Shown here in pieces: positions 8,447-17,730 of a stretch of DNA of 64,000 nt (position 1 is the stretch's first letter; each line of letters opens with the position of its first letter). The position numbers and the translations under genes were made by a program. The stretch is taken from the NCBI RefSeq assembly GCF_030687395.1, contig NZ_CP117430.1:186001-250000 (forward strand), read 5' to 3'. This DNA comes from Pseudomonas wuhanensis (GTDB lineage: Bacteria > Pseudomonadota > Gammaproteobacteria > Pseudomonadales > Pseudomonadaceae). The notes beneath the pieces were generated by a model. The model was not told where the DNA came from. It did not search any database and saw only the letters and a list, made by a program, of their open reading frames with translations.

Positions 8447-8871
8447 TTCTTGGCTGCCGTCTCGAGTCCGACCAGGCCGACCTTCAGGTAACCGGCGGCG
8501 CGCAGGGCGTCCATCACGCCCATCAGGTCGCCGTAGTCCACGCCTTTATCGGCCTGGAAGAAGATCGTCGTGTCTTTCTTGCCCTTCGTCTTGGCGTCGA
8601 GTGTGGCGCCAAGGGTCTCGGCCTTCACTTCGTCTTCGCCGAGGAACAGGCGCTGGTCAGCTTTCACGCTGAGGAACACCGGTTTCTCTGGCCGCGGCGC
8701 CGGTTTGGCGGTGGAAGCAGGCAGGTCGACCTTGATGTCCACGGTGGCCAGCGGTGCCGCCACCATGAAGATGATCAACAGCACCAGCATCACGTCGATG
8801 AACGGCGTGACGTTGATTTCGTGGTTCTCGGCCAGATCGTCGTCTGCGCCTTCTTTCAAATGCAGGCCCAT
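8443..8871 (-). CDS. exbD: ExbD, TonB-system accessory protein
   Basis: 142 aa. One transmembrane helix near residues 18-40 (INVTPFIDVMLVLLIIFMVAAP), carrying the conserved Asp of PFIDVML that conducts protons, then a periplasmic domain (about 45-135). With ExbB it forms the motor that energises TonB. Six bases separate it from exbB and it overlaps tonB. Confidence 0.95.
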   Translation of the reverse strand: MGLHLKEGADDDLAENHEINVTPFIDVMLVLLIIFMVAAPLATVDIKVDLPASTAKPAPRPEKPVFLSVKADQRLFLGEDEVKAETLGATLDAKTKGKKDTTIFFQADKGVDYGDLMGVMDALRAAGYLKVGLVGLETAAKK

Positions 8872-8877
8872 GGCCGA

Positions 8878-9834
8878 TTACCCCACTTTCACCATGTGCG
8901 GTTGCGAGCTACTACGCTCGGCCGGCAGGTGGTCGAGATCGCGGCTGACCAGCAGCAGGACTTCTGCCGAGGCGTCGGACACTTGCGCCTTGTAACCGGC
9001 GATGGAGCGGGCGAAGACGTTGTAGATGACCACCGCAGGAATCGCTGCAACCAGGCCCAGCGCGGTTGCCAGCAGGGCTTCGGCGATGCCGGGCGCTACC
9101 ACGGCGAGGTTGGTGGTCTGGGTTTTGGCGATGCCGATGAAGCTGTTCATGATGCCCCACACGGTGCCGAACAGACCGACGAACGGCGCGGTGGAACCGA
9201 TGGTGGCGAGTACGCCGGTGCCGCTGCTCATGTTGCGACCGCATGCAGCGACCAGGCGCTCCAGGCGGAAGCTCACACGTTCCTTGATGCCTTCTTTCTC
9301 GCGGCTGTTGGCCGACAGGCGCATTTCTTCCAGCGCGTCGTGGACCAGCAGGTTGGCAAGGGTGCCTTCCTTGGCCGCTGTCGCGCTGGCTTCTTTAAGG
9401 GTGGCGGCTTTTTTCAGGTGAGCGATTTCAGTGCGCAGGCGACGCTTGGCGCCCATCAGCTCGAAGCCCTTGGCGATCCAGATGGTCCAGGTGATGATCG
9501 AGGCTATGGCCAGGCCGATCATCACGATCTTCACGATGATGTCGGCGTTCTGGTACATGCCCCACGGCGATAGATCATGGGCCATGCCCAGCGAGTTGTC
9601 GGCTTCGAGGACTTCCGGTACATCAGCGGCGTCTACGGCCTGGACTGGATCGGTCGCGGCAGGCGCTACGGCTGGTGCGGCGGGTGTTTGAGCGGCAGCA
9701 GGCTGTGTGGCCGGCGCTTGTGCATCAGCGAATGCGGCGGTCGGCGCCAGCATCAGGCTGAGCAGCAGGGCGGCCACTGCGCTCCAGGCGCGAGGTCGTT
9801 TGGTTGGCGAAGCGGGGAATTGATTGGGTGTCAT
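8878..9834 (-). CDS. exbB: ExbB, TonB-system motor protein
   Basis: 318 aa from the ATG at 9834 (MTPNQFPASPTKRPRAWS); longer in-frame starts extend into the promoter gap and lack support. A cleavable signal peptide (about 1-40, ending AAFADA) leads to an Ala/Pro-rich linker (to about 85), then three transmembrane helices (about 105-130, 215-245, 255-285) with ExbB motifs GSTAPFVGLFGTVWGIMNSF and GIAEALLATALGLVAAIPAV. It is the stator of the inner-membrane TonB motor. Long ExbB forms with signal peptides are usual in Pseudomonas. The AT-rich gap upstream probably carries the iron-responsive promoter. Confidence 0.94.
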   Translation of the reverse strand: MTPNQFPASPTKRPRAWSAVAALLLSLMLAPTAAFADAQAPATQPAAAQTPAAPAVAPAATDPVQAVDAADVPEVLEADNSLGMAHDLSPWGMYQNADIIVKIVMIGLAIASIITWTIWIAKGFELMGAKRRLRTEIAHLKKAATLKEASATAAKEGTLANLLVHDALEEMRLSANSREKEGIKERVSFRLERLVAACGRNMSSGTGVLATIGSTAPFVGLFGTVWGIMNSFIGIAKTQTTNLAVVAPGIAEALLATALGLVAAIPAVVIYNVFARSIAGYKAQVSDASAEVLLLVSRDLDHLPAERSSSQPHMVKVG

Positions 9835-9884
9835 GCTGGCCGGACCTGAGAGGAAAAGACTGTAAGTGTTCTTCCAGGCCTCGT

Positions 9885-9990
9885 GAGGCCGAGAACAAAA
9901 GTGGCCTGCATTATTGCAAGTAATTCTTGTTAACAAAAGTAATAGAGTATCTTTTTTTCCTTCATTGCTAGCTGCTCATCCATTTCGGGC
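9885..9990 (-). promoter_or_regulatory. AT-rich promoter region of exbB, possible Fur site
   Basis: The gap between exbB and the divergent epimerase gene is markedly AT-rich for this genome and contains the dyad TTACTTGCAATAA near 9911-9925 and TTGTTAACAA at 9927-9936. Iron control of exbB by Fur is usual in Pseudomonas, but the dyads are weak matches to a Fur box, so this is a tentative site. Confidence 0.3.
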
Positions 9991-10023
9991 GCTAGTCTGT
10001 ACCTTTCTTGAGGGAGTTTTCTG

Positions 10024-10881
10024 ATGTCCGCGCCTTCTGTTTTGATCGCCGGCTGCGGTGATGTCGGCAGTCGTCTGGCCACGCAATTGCTGGCCGGGCA
10101 CTGGCAGGTTTATGGTCTGCGCCGCAATGTGTCGCGCTTGCCTACGGGTGTGCTGGGCGTTGCAGGTGACTTGTTCAGTGCGCAATGCCCGGCTGACTGG
10201 CCGACCGCGACACTGGATTATCTGGTGTACAGCGCCGCTGCCACCGACCACGACGAGGCGGGCTACCGTGCGGCTTATGTCGAGGGTTTGCAGCATGTGT
10301 TGGGGTGGCTGAAACAGCATGGCCAGCAGCCAAAGCGCATTCTGTTTGTCTCCAGTAGCAGTGTTTACGGCCAGCAGGACGGTGAGTGGGTCGATGAAAC
10401 CTCGCCGACGGTGGCGGGCGGTTACTCAGGGCGTTTGATGCTGGAAGCCGAGCAAGTAGCGCGCGATAGTGGAATCCCGGCCAGCATCGTGCGTCTGACC
10501 GGCATTTATGGTCCGGGTCGAGAGTGGCTGCTGACTCAGGTTCGTCGCGGTTATCGCGTGGCGATCGATCCCCCGTTGTACGCCAATCGCATTCACGTCG
10601 ATGACGCGGCGGGGTTGTTGGCGTTTCTGCTTGAGGCGGATCGGCGTGGAGTGGCGCTGGATGATGCCTATATAGGCGTCGATGATGCGCCCGCGCCAAT
10701 GGCGGAGGTGGTGGGCTGGTTGCGTGAGTTCCTGGGCGTGACCGAATGGGCCGATGACGCCAGTGTGCGTCGTGCCGGCAGCAAGCGTTGCAGCAATGCT
10801 CGGGCGAAGGCGTTGGGCTGGATGCCGAAGTATTCGAGTTTCCGCGAGGGCTATGCCGCGATTCTTGAAGGTCGCTGCTGA
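10024..10881 (+). CDS. NAD(P)-dependent epimerase/dehydratase family protein
   Basis: 285 aa with GAGGGAG before the ATG. A Rossmann fold starts at residue 5 (VLIAGCGDVGSRLA, nucleotide-binding GxGxxG), followed by the extended-SDR active-site region (SSSVYGQQDGEWVDE, then a GYSGRLMLEAEQV segment where a Tyr precedes a degenerate Lys position). The C-terminal substrate domain is short. It resembles YeeZ-like SDR proteins of unknown substrate. The YxxxK catalytic Lys appears absent (YSGRL), so an oxidoreductase activity is uncertain. It stands alone, divergent from exbB. Confidence 0.8.
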   Translation: MSAPSVLIAGCGDVGSRLATQLLAGHWQVYGLRRNVSRLPTGVLGVAGDLFSAQCPADWPTATLDYLVYSAAATDHDEAGYRAAYVEGLQHVLGWLKQHGQQPKRILFVSSSSVYGQQDGEWVDETSPTVAGGYSGRLMLEAEQVARDSGIPASIVRLTGIYGPGREWLLTQVRRGYRVAIDPPLYANRIHVDDAAGLLAFLLEADRRGVALDDAYIGVDDAPAPMAEVVGWLREFLGVTEWADDASVRRAGSKRCSNARAKALGWMPKYSSFREGYAAILEGRC

Positions 10882-10906
10882 CTTCCAGTTACCCCTAAAC
10901 AACTAA

Positions 10907-10931
10907 TGTGGGAGCCTGCTCGCTCCCACAT
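10907..10931. repeat. REP half-palindrome, possible terminator
   Basis: TGTGGGAGC and GCTCCCACA arms with a 7-nt centre between the convergent epimerase and lipoprotein genes. Confidence 0.6.
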
Positions 10932-10958
10932 GGGTTTTGCGTTGGCCTTAGGGTCGGG

Positions 10959-11699
10959 TTACTGCTTCTTGAGCAACCATTTGCGCTCGCCGGGGGCAAA
11001 CTGCGGCATCTCGTCCGCCAGGGCGGTGTTCACGGCCTGAAAGAGCTCCAGTTCCTTGCCTTTGCGGGCGAAGATCCAGGTATTGCCCTGGCCATTGAGT
11101 TGCAGCCAGATGTTGTCGTTGCCGATGCTCATCGATGCGCAATCGCCGGTCAGGCACAGGGCGTAACGGTCGGCGCCGGGCAGGCCGGACACTTGGCCGT
11201 CGGCCTGAAACTGCACAGTGCCACCTTCGCCTGGGCCGTTGATGATTTTCCAGCTGCCGCCCATGTAAGCCGAGTACAGCGCACGCTCAAAGCTGGCACC
11301 GATCGGTGCCCCGTCCGGGACCGGGATCTGGGCGCGGTCGAAAAGCTGTTCTGGTTCGTTTTCGCTGGCGACTTGGTGCAGTTGCTTGCCATCACGCTTC
11401 AGCTCGCTGGCGGAGCTGCCATAAAAGTCGACTTTCCAGGCGCCGGACTCTTCGCCCAGCAGCTTGCCTTCGACATTTTCAAAACCATTGGTATAGCGGG
11501 CCTGACCGGCTCTGGTGTTGACGTCCCATTCCAGGTTCGGGCCATAGGCCTGGAGCGCTTCACGCAGGGAACCGCCTTCGGATGCCGCATCGATCGCCGC
11601 CTGATTGATCCAGGTGCCGCTGATGTCACGGTCGGCAGGGTTGCTGGCACAACCGCCCAAGAGAAGGGCGACCAGCGAGAGAGCTAGCGCTTTGCGCAT
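10959..11699 (-). CDS. Hypothetical lipoprotein
   Basis: 246 aa. A signal peptide ends in the lipobox LLGGC with the lipidated Cys at residue 17. The mature protein (ASNPADRDISGTW...) begins with Ser at +3, so outer-membrane sorting is plausible. Repeated short beta-type segments (ISGTWIN, GSWKIING, GGTVQFQADGQVSGL, NTWIFARKG) suggest a lipocalin-like or META/HslJ-like beta barrel. Two Cys in a CLTGDC motif (about residues 181-186) may form a disulphide. Function unknown. The gene lies downstream of ridA on the same strand with a 55-bp gap. Confidence 0.75.
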   Translation of the reverse strand: MRKALALSLVALLLGGCASNPADRDISGTWINQAAIDAASEGGSLREALQAYGPNLEWDVNTRAGQARYTNGFENVEGKLLGEESGAWKVDFYGSSASELKRDGKQLHQVASENEPEQLFDRAQIPVPDGAPIGASFERALYSAYMGGSWKIINGPGEGGTVQFQADGQVSGLPGADRYALCLTGDCASMSIGNDNIWLQLNGQGNTWIFARKGKELELFQAVNTALADEMPQFAPGERKWLLKKQ

Positions 11700-11754
11700 G
11701 GTGGAATCCTTTCAGAACGAAATCGGCGCAACCTCTGGGGCCGCGCCGGACGTA

Positions 11755-12135
11755 TTACTCGATGACCAGAATGGCATCCATTTCAACCTGCGAACCCTTT
11801 GGCAGGGCTGCTACGCCGATGGCGGCGCGGGCTGGGTAAGGTTGGTCGAAGTATTTGCCCATGATCTCGTTGACCTTGGCGAAGTGGCTCAGGTCGGTGA
11901 GGAAGATGTTCAGTTTGACGATGTCCTTGAACGAACCACCGGCCGCTTCAGCCACGGCTTTGAGGTTCTCGAACACCTGGACGGTCTGGGCTTCGAAGCC
12001 TTCAACCAGTTCCATGGTTTTTGGGTCCAGAGGAATCTGACCCGACATGTAAACGGTGTTGCCAGCCTTGATCGCCTGGGAGTAAGTACCGATGGCGGCC
12101 GGGGCCTTGTCGCTGTTGATAACGGTCTTGGTCAT
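11755..12135 (-). CDS. ridA: RidA family enamine/imine deaminase
   Basis: 126 aa, the RidA/YjgF/YER057c length. It hydrolyses reactive enamine/imine intermediates such as 2-aminoacrylate to ketoacids and ammonia. The substrate-binding Arg is present in the C-terminal ARAAIGV motif, and QIPLDPKT and [14 protein letters not shown] are family signatures. It follows spoT by 24 bp as the last gene of the yicC-gmk-rpoZ-spoT-ridA set. A second, more divergent Rid protein occurs in the dad cluster (37497-37850). Confidence 0.92.
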   Translation of the reverse strand: MTKTVINSDKAPAAIGTYSQAIKAGNTVYMSGQIPLDPKTMELVEGFEAQTVQVFENLKAVAEAAGGSFKDIVKLNIFLTDLSHFAKVNEIMGKYFDQPYPARAAIGVAALPKGSQVEMDAILVIE

Positions 12136-12159
12136 GTATGACTCCTTGTGAAGGGTGGG

Positions 12160-14265
12160 CTACGCGCGCATGCGGGTGATGCGGATCACCCCGGTCAAGG
12201 CGCGCAGTTTCTTGATCACGCGGGCCAGATGCACACGGTCGTGCACACTGACCACCAGTTGGACCACGCTGATACGACCGTCGCGTTCGTCCATGCTGAT
12301 TTTTTCGATATTGCCGTCGGCCGCGTTGACACTGCTGGCCAGCAGGGCGATCAGGCCGCGCTGGTGTTCCAGTTCGACGCGCAGCTCGACATTGAATTCA
12401 CCGGTGACATCCTTGGCCCACGAGAGCTGGATGCATTTTTCCGGGTTGTGGCGGATTTCGCTGATGTTGCGGCAGTTGTCCAGGTGCACCACCATGCCTT
12501 TGCCCGCGGAGAGGTGACCGACAATCGGGTCGCCCGGGATCGGTGTGCAGCACTTGGCGTAACTGAGCACCAGGCCTTCGGTGCCACGAATCGCCAGCGG
12601 GCCTTCCGGGCTCGGCAGCTGTTCGCCTTCGCCGAGCAAGCGGCGGGCGACCACGTAAGCCATGCGATTGCCCAGGCCGATGTCTTCGAGCAGGTCTTCG
12701 ATCAATTCGAGGCGGTACTCGTGGAGCATCAACTGCACGCGCTCGGCCGGGATTTTTTCCAGCGAGCTGTCGAAGCCGTTGAGCACCTTGTTCAGCAGGC
12801 GTTCGCCGAGGCTGATGGATTCGGAGCGGCGTTGCAGTTTCAATGCATGGCGGATGTGGGTCCGCGCCTTGCCGGTGACCACGAAGTTGAGCCAGGCCGG
12901 GTTCGGCCGCGCGCCCGGAGCGCTGACGATCTCGACCGTGGAGCCGCTTTGCAGCGGTTCGGACAGCGGCGCGAGACGACGGTTGATCCGGCAGGCAATG
13001 CAGCTGTTGCCCACGTCGGTGTGTACCGCGTAAGCGAAGTCGACCGCCGTGGAGCCTTTGGGCAGCTCCATGATCCGGCCTTTGGGTGTGAACACGTAGA
13101 CCTCGTCCGGGAACAGGTCGATCTTCACGCTCTCGATGAATTCCAGCGAGTTGCCGGCCCGTTGCTGCATCTCCAGCACGCCTTTGACCCACTGGCGGGC
13201 GCGGGCGTGAGTGCCTTTGGGCTGCTCGTCGCCGCTGGATTTGTACAGCCAATGGGCGGCGATGCCGTTGTTGGCCATCTCTTCCATTTCACGGGTGCGG
13301 ATCTGAATCTCGATCGGTACACCGTGCATGCCGAACAGCGTGGTGTGCAGCGACTGGTAGCCGTTGGCCTTGGGGATCGCGATGTAGTCCTTGAAACGCC
13401 CCGGCAACGGTTTGTACAAATTGTGTACAGCACCCAGCACGCGGTAGCAGGTATCGACCTTGTCGACGATGATCCGGAACGCGTACACGTCCATGATCTC
13501 GTTGAAGGCTCGACGCTTGCCGCGCATTTTTTTGTAGATGCCGTAGAGGTGTTTCTGACGACCGCTGACCTCGCCCTGGATGCCATCGATGGCGAGGCAG
13601 TGGCTGAGGGACTCTTCGATCTTGTTGACGATTTCCTTGCGGTTGCCCCGGGCGCGTTTGACCGCCTGGTTGATCCGCGCGGAACGCATCGGGTGCATGG
13701 CCTTGAAGCCGAGGTCTTCGAATTCTATGCGGATGGCGTGCATGCCCAGCCGGTTGGCGATGGGCGCATAGATTTCCAGGGTTTCCTTGGCGATCCGCCG
13801 GCGCTTTTCGCCGGATAGCACTTCCAGGGTGCGCATGTTATGCAGGCGGTCGGCCAGCTTGACCAGGATCACGCGAATATCGCGGGCCATGGCCATGGCC
13901 ATTTTCTGGAAGTTTTCGGCCTGGGCTTCGGCTTTGGTCTCGAAGTTCATCTGGGTCAGTTTGCTGACCCCGTCGACCAGTTCGGCCACGGTTTCGCCGA
14001 ACTGCGCTTGCAGCGCTTCCTTGGCAATACCGGTGTCTTCGATCACGTCATGCAGCATGGCCGCCATCAGGCTCTGATGGTCCATATGCATGTCGGCAAG
14101 AATATTTGCAACCGCGAGTGGGTGCGTGACGTACGCCTCACCGCTGCGGCGGCGTTGGCCGTCGTGGGCTTGTTCGGCGTAGAAGTACGCTCGGCGGACC
14201 AGATTGACCTGGTCCTTGCCGAGGTAGGTCGATAAGCGATCGGCGAGGGCGTCTATGCTCGGCAT
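12160..14265 (-). CDS. spoT: Bifunctional (p)ppGpp synthetase/hydrolase SpoT
   Basis: 701 aa. An N-terminal HD hydrolase domain (about 20-180; HDVIEDT box and the VKLADRLHNMRTL box) is followed by the synthetase domain (about 220-350; RGNRKEIV, DVYAFRIIVD, FKDYIAIPKANGYQSLHT), a TGS domain (about 385-450) and a C-terminal ACT domain (about 625-700). Presence of the intact HD box marks it as the bifunctional SpoT rather than RelA. It controls the stringent response. Located 57 bp after rpoZ, whose product is linked to ppGpp binding on RNA polymerase. Confidence 0.97.
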   Translation of the reverse strand: MPSIDALADRLSTYLGKDQVNLVRRAYFYAEQAHDGQRRRSGEAYVTHPLAVANILADMHMDHQSLMAAMLHDVIEDTGIAKEALQAQFGETVAELVDGVSKLTQMNFETKAEAQAENFQKMAMAMARDIRVILVKLADRLHNMRTLEVLSGEKRRRIAKETLEIYAPIANRLGMHAIRIEFEDLGFKAMHPMRSARINQAVKRARGNRKEIVNKIEESLSHCLAIDGIQGEVSGRQKHLYGIYKKMRGKRRAFNEIMDVYAFRIIVDKVDTCYRVLGAVHNLYKPLPGRFKDYIAIPKANGYQSLHTTLFGMHGVPIEIQIRTREMEEMANNGIAAHWLYKSSGDEQPKGTHARARQWVKGVLEMQQRAGNSLEFIESVKIDLFPDEVYVFTPKGRIMELPKGSTAVDFAYAVHTDVGNSCIACRINRRLAPLSEPLQSGSTVEIVSAPGARPNPAWLNFVVTGKARTHIRHALKLQRRSESISLGERLLNKVLNGFDSSLEKIPAERVQLMLHEYRLELIEDLLEDIGLGNRMAYVVARRLLGEGEQLPSPEGPLAIRGTEGLVLSYAKCCTPIPGDPIVGHLSAGKGMVVHLDNCRNISEIRHNPEKCIQLSWAKDVTGEFNVELRVELEHQRGLIALLASSVNAADGNIEKISMDERDGRISVVQLVVSVHDRVHLARVIKKLRALTGVIRITRMRA

Positions 14266-14322
14266 GATAATTCCTGCCGTTCGTTGTGACCCCGCGCCGT
14301 GCTACGTCGACCAGGCATGGAC

Positions 14323-14586
14323 TTATACTGCCTCGTTGGACTCGTCCTCGAACGCTGCGAACAGCGGTTCGTCTTCGACGATTTCAGCGTTGGCGATGAA
14401 CTCGTAGCTCATCAGGCCTTCAGCGATTTCACGCAGCGCTACAACAGTAGGCTTGTCGTTTTCCCACTGAACCAGGGGCTCTTTGCCGCCGGTGGCCAGT
14501 TGACGGGCACGCTTGGTAGAGAGCATGACCAGCTCAAAGCGGTTTTCCACGTGTTCTAGGCAGTCTTCAACGGTTACGCGGGCCAT
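14323..14586 (-). CDS. rpoZ: RNA polymerase omega subunit
   Basis: 87 aa from ATG at 14586 ([29 protein letters not shown]). The conserved RFELV and ARQL residues wrap the beta-prime C-terminus and aid RNA polymerase assembly. The acidic tail EDESN is usual. Upstream in-frame ATG at 14643 is rejected because the family always starts at MARVT. Between gmk and spoT, the conserved order in gamma-proteobacteria. Confidence 0.97.
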   Translation of the reverse strand: MARVTVEDCLEHVENRFELVMLSTKRARQLATGGKEPLVQWENDKPTVVALREIAEGLMSYEFIANAEIVEDEPLFAAFEDESNEAV

Positions 14587-14753
14587 GGTATTCCTCGGAG
14601 CGAATGCAATATGCGCGCTGCCCGGTTGGGCGAGCGGACTCAACAGTTTAAAAAATCACCAGCGATTAGGGAAGCGCTGATTTTTTGACCAGGCTCTTCA
14701 ATGCGCTATAAGTGCCAATGTAAAGCCCTTGCAGCGGTTTTGGGAAGCGCTGT

Positions 14754-15386
<633 letters not shown>

Positions 15387-16250
15387 TTACTCAATATTCT
15401 GCACTTGTTCGCGCATCTGCTCGATCAACACTTTGAGGTTGACCGCCGCTTGAGTGCTGCGCGGGTCGAAGGCTTTGGAGCCCAGTGTGTTGGCTTCGCG
15501 GTTGAGTTCCTGCATCAGGAAGTCCAGGCGCCGACCGGCAGCGCCGCCGGATTTGAGTACCCGGCGAACTTCGATGATGTGAGTGCTCAGGCGATCCAGT
15601 TCTTCGGCGACGTCGCTCTTTTGCGCGAGCATGACCATTTCCTGCTCCAGTCGCTGCGGGTCGAGGTCGGCCTTCATGTCGGTGAAGCGGTCGAGGACTT
15701 TTTGGCGTTGGGTGGCGAGCATCTGCGGGACCAGTTCGCGCAGGATCACCACATCTCCTTCAATAGAGGTCAGGCGCTCGTTGATCAATCGCGCCAGCTC
15801 AGTGCCTTCGCGCTCACGCCCGGCCTTGAGTTCTTTCAGGCCCTGATGGAACAGCGCCAGGGCTTCGGCATTCAGCGCTTGCGGGTCGGCGGCATCGGCC
15901 ACCAACACGCCGGGCCAGGCCAGGACCTCCAGCGGGTTCAGCGCGGCCGGGTTCTTGATCAGGCCGGCGACCGTCTCGGCGGCCGCGACCAGTTGCGCGG
16001 CGCGCTCGCGGTCCACTTGCAGCGGTTTGCCGGTGCTTTCTTCGGTAAAGCGCAGGGTGCATTCGAGCTTGCCCCGGGACAGTTCCTGGCGCAGGGCTTC
16101 GCGGACCGCGCCTTCGAGGTCGCGGAAAGATTCCGGCAGACGCAGGTGGGGTTCCAGGTAGCGGCTGTTGACCGAGCGCAGTTCCCAGCTCAGGGTGCCC
16201 TGGACGCCGGCTTTTTCGACGCGGGCGAAGGCGGTCATGCTGTGCACCAT
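15387..16250 (-). CDS. yicC: YicC family endoribonuclease
   Basis: 287 aa starting MVHSMTAFARVE, the invariant N-terminus of this family; an ATG 15 bp upstream is not favoured. The YicC N-terminal domain (about 1-155) carries LRSVNSRYLEPHLRLPE, and the C-terminal DUF1732 domain (about 205-287) carries RLDFLMQELNREANTLGSKA. YicC proteins have been described as RNA-cleaving enzymes that act on small RNAs. First gene of the minus-strand cluster with gmk; divergent from rph. Confidence 0.93.
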   Translation of the reverse strand: MVHSMTAFARVEKAGVQGTLSWELRSVNSRYLEPHLRLPESFRDLEGAVREALRQELSRGKLECTLRFTEESTGKPLQVDRERAAQLVAAAETVAGLIKNPAALNPLEVLAWPGVLVADAADPQALNAEALALFHQGLKELKAGREREGTELARLINERLTSIEGDVVILRELVPQMLATQRQKVLDRFTDMKADLDPQRLEQEMVMLAQKSDVAEELDRLSTHIIEVRRVLKSGGAAGRRLDFLMQELNREANTLGSKAFDPRSTQAAVNLKVLIEQMREQVQNIE

Positions 16251-16452
16251 GGAGGTACCTCGCAATGCAGGTCGGCGCGTAACCCATGGTTCGCGGACCC
16301 GCTATCTGTGAATTAAAGCCGACAGGCAGCAAAGGCGCAGGATTGTAGCGCAGTGGGGCGGATGCGCCCAAACACACGCTGTGACAAAGAGCTGCAGGCC
16401 GTCGGCTAAGCTCTATTCAGGGGCTTCAATCGTCGGGCGATTTTTTTAGAAG

Positions 16453-16481
16453 TGCCCACTGGCGGCCCACGGCTCTATAAT
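16453..16481 (+). promoter_or_regulatory. Sigma70-type promoter of rph
   Basis: A perfect -10 TATAAT lies at 16476-16481, 38 bp before the rph start; the -35 position 17 bp upstream (TGCCCA, 16453-16458) is weak. Confidence 0.55.
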
Positions 16482-16518
16482 GCTCGGCAGTTTTCCGTCC
16501 CCCGTACAGGTAATCCCT

Positions 16519-17241
16519 ATGAAACGTCCAAGTGGTCGCGCTGCCGATCAGCTCCGCTCGATCCGCATTACCCGCAACTACACCAAACACGCCGAGGGTT
16601 CTGTGCTGGTCGAGTTCGGTGATACCAAAGTCATCTGCACCGTCAGTGTCGAGAATGGTGTGCCGCGTTTCCTCAAAGGTCAGGGCCAAGGCTGGTTGAC
16701 CGCTGAATACGGCATGCTGCCGCGCGCCACTGGCGAGCGTAACCAGCGTGAAGCGAGCCGCGGCAAGCAAGGCGGCCGTACTCTGGAAATCCAGCGTTTG
16801 ATCGGTCGTTCCCTGCGCGCTGCGCTGGACATGACCAAGCTGGGCGACGTCACCCTGTACGTCGACTGCGACGTGATCCAGGCTGACGGCGGCACCCGCA
16901 CCGCGTCCATCACCGGTGCCATGGTTGCACTGATCGACGCCTTGAAAGTGATCAAGAAGCGCGGCGGCCTGAAAGGTGGCGACCCGCTCAAGCAAATGAT
17001 CGCTGCCGTTTCGGTGGGCATGTACCAAGGCGAGCCCGTGCTTGACCTCGACTACCTGGAAGATTCGGCTGCCGAGACTGACCTCAACGTGGTGATGACC
17101 AGCACCGGCGGCTTCATCGAAGTTCAGGGCACTGCCGAAGGCGCGCCGTTCCAGCCGGAAGAGCTGAACGCGATGCTGGCGCTGGCGAAGAAAGGCATGA
17201 ACGAGATTTTCGAACTGCAGAAGGCTGCACTGGCCGACTGA
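16519..17241 (+). CDS. rph: Ribonuclease PH
   Basis: 240 aa starting [13 protein letters not shown]. Phosphorolytic 3'-5' exoribonuclease that trims tRNA 3' ends. Family marks: [80 protein letters not shown] and DLDYLEDS (metal/phosphate-binding region). Full length with no frameshift, unlike the E. coli K-12 allele. Followed by a DUF4870 gene 29 bp downstream. Confidence 0.97.
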   Translation: MKRPSGRAADQLRSIRITRNYTKHAEGSVLVEFGDTKVICTVSVENGVPRFLKGQGQGWLTAEYGMLPRATGERNQREASRGKQGGRTLEIQRLIGRSLRAALDMTKLGDVTLYVDCDVIQADGGTRTASITGAMVALIDALKVIKKRGGLKGGDPLKQMIAAVSVGMYQGEPVLDLDYLEDSAAETDLNVVMTSTGGFIEVQGTAEGAPFQPEELNAMLALAKKGMNEIFELQKAALAD

Positions 17242-17270
17242 TCGGATCTGCTCCACGCAAGGAGGACGTA

Positions 17271-17639
17271 ATGAGTGACGAGCAACTGCCGCTACCCACA
17301 CCGAGTCGAGAGGTTCGTCAGTGGGCGATGTTTTGTCACCTGTCCGCCTTGCTGGGGATCTGGCTGCCGTTCGGTACGCTGATCGGGCCGCTGATTCTCT
17401 GGCAGATGAAGCGCGAGTCAGACCCGTTCATCGATGCGCAAGGCAAGGAGGCGTTGAACTTTCAGATCACCGTCGCCATTGCTTCGGCCATCTGCTTTTT
17501 GCTGATGGTGGTGATCATCGGGTTTTTCCTGTTTGGTCTGGTCGCGATCGGTGCGCTGGTGTTGACGATCATCGCCGGCGTGAAAGCCAATGAAGGGTTC
17601 CCTTACCGGTATCCGTTCACCTGGCGGCTGATCAAATAA
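17271..17639 (+). CDS. DUF4870 domain membrane protein
   Basis: 122 aa. GGAGG lies 6 bp before the ATG. Three hydrophobic segments (about 25-45, 63-88 and 90-108) with the DUF4870 pattern: WAMFCHLSALLGIWLPFGTLIGPLILW, then DAQGKEALNFQIT and the C-terminal YRYPFTWRLIK. Integral inner-membrane protein of unknown role. It keeps the rph-DUF4870-crc neighbourhood of other Pseudomonas. Confidence 0.88.
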   Translation: MSDEQLPLPTPSREVRQWAMFCHLSALLGIWLPFGTLIGPLILWQMKRESDPFIDAQGKEALNFQITVAIASAICFLLMVVIIGFFLFGLVAIGALVLTIIAGVKANEGFPYRYPFTWRLIK

Positions 17640-17656
17640 TAGCCAGCAAAGATTTC

Positions 17657-17730
17657 CTGTGGGAGCGGGCTTGCCCGCGATAGCGATCTGGCAGGCAACA
17701 CATCTGTTGACTGTGACGGCCTCATCGCGG
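17657..17730. repeat. REP pair interrupted by IS4-family element
   Basis: The left REP CTGTGGGAGCGGGCTTGCCC is complete. The right inverted REP starts CTCATCGCGG at 17721-17730 and resumes after the insertion at 19109-19136 (CTCATCGCGGGCAAGCCCGC). Removing the insertion and one 10-bp repeat restores a normal REP pair. Confidence 0.88.

Noticed and set aside
12148..13818. Long plus-strand open frame opposite spoT
   Set aside because: It is the antisense shadow of spoT, caused by high GC at third positions; no ribosome site and no family resemblance, whereas spoT has every expected motif.
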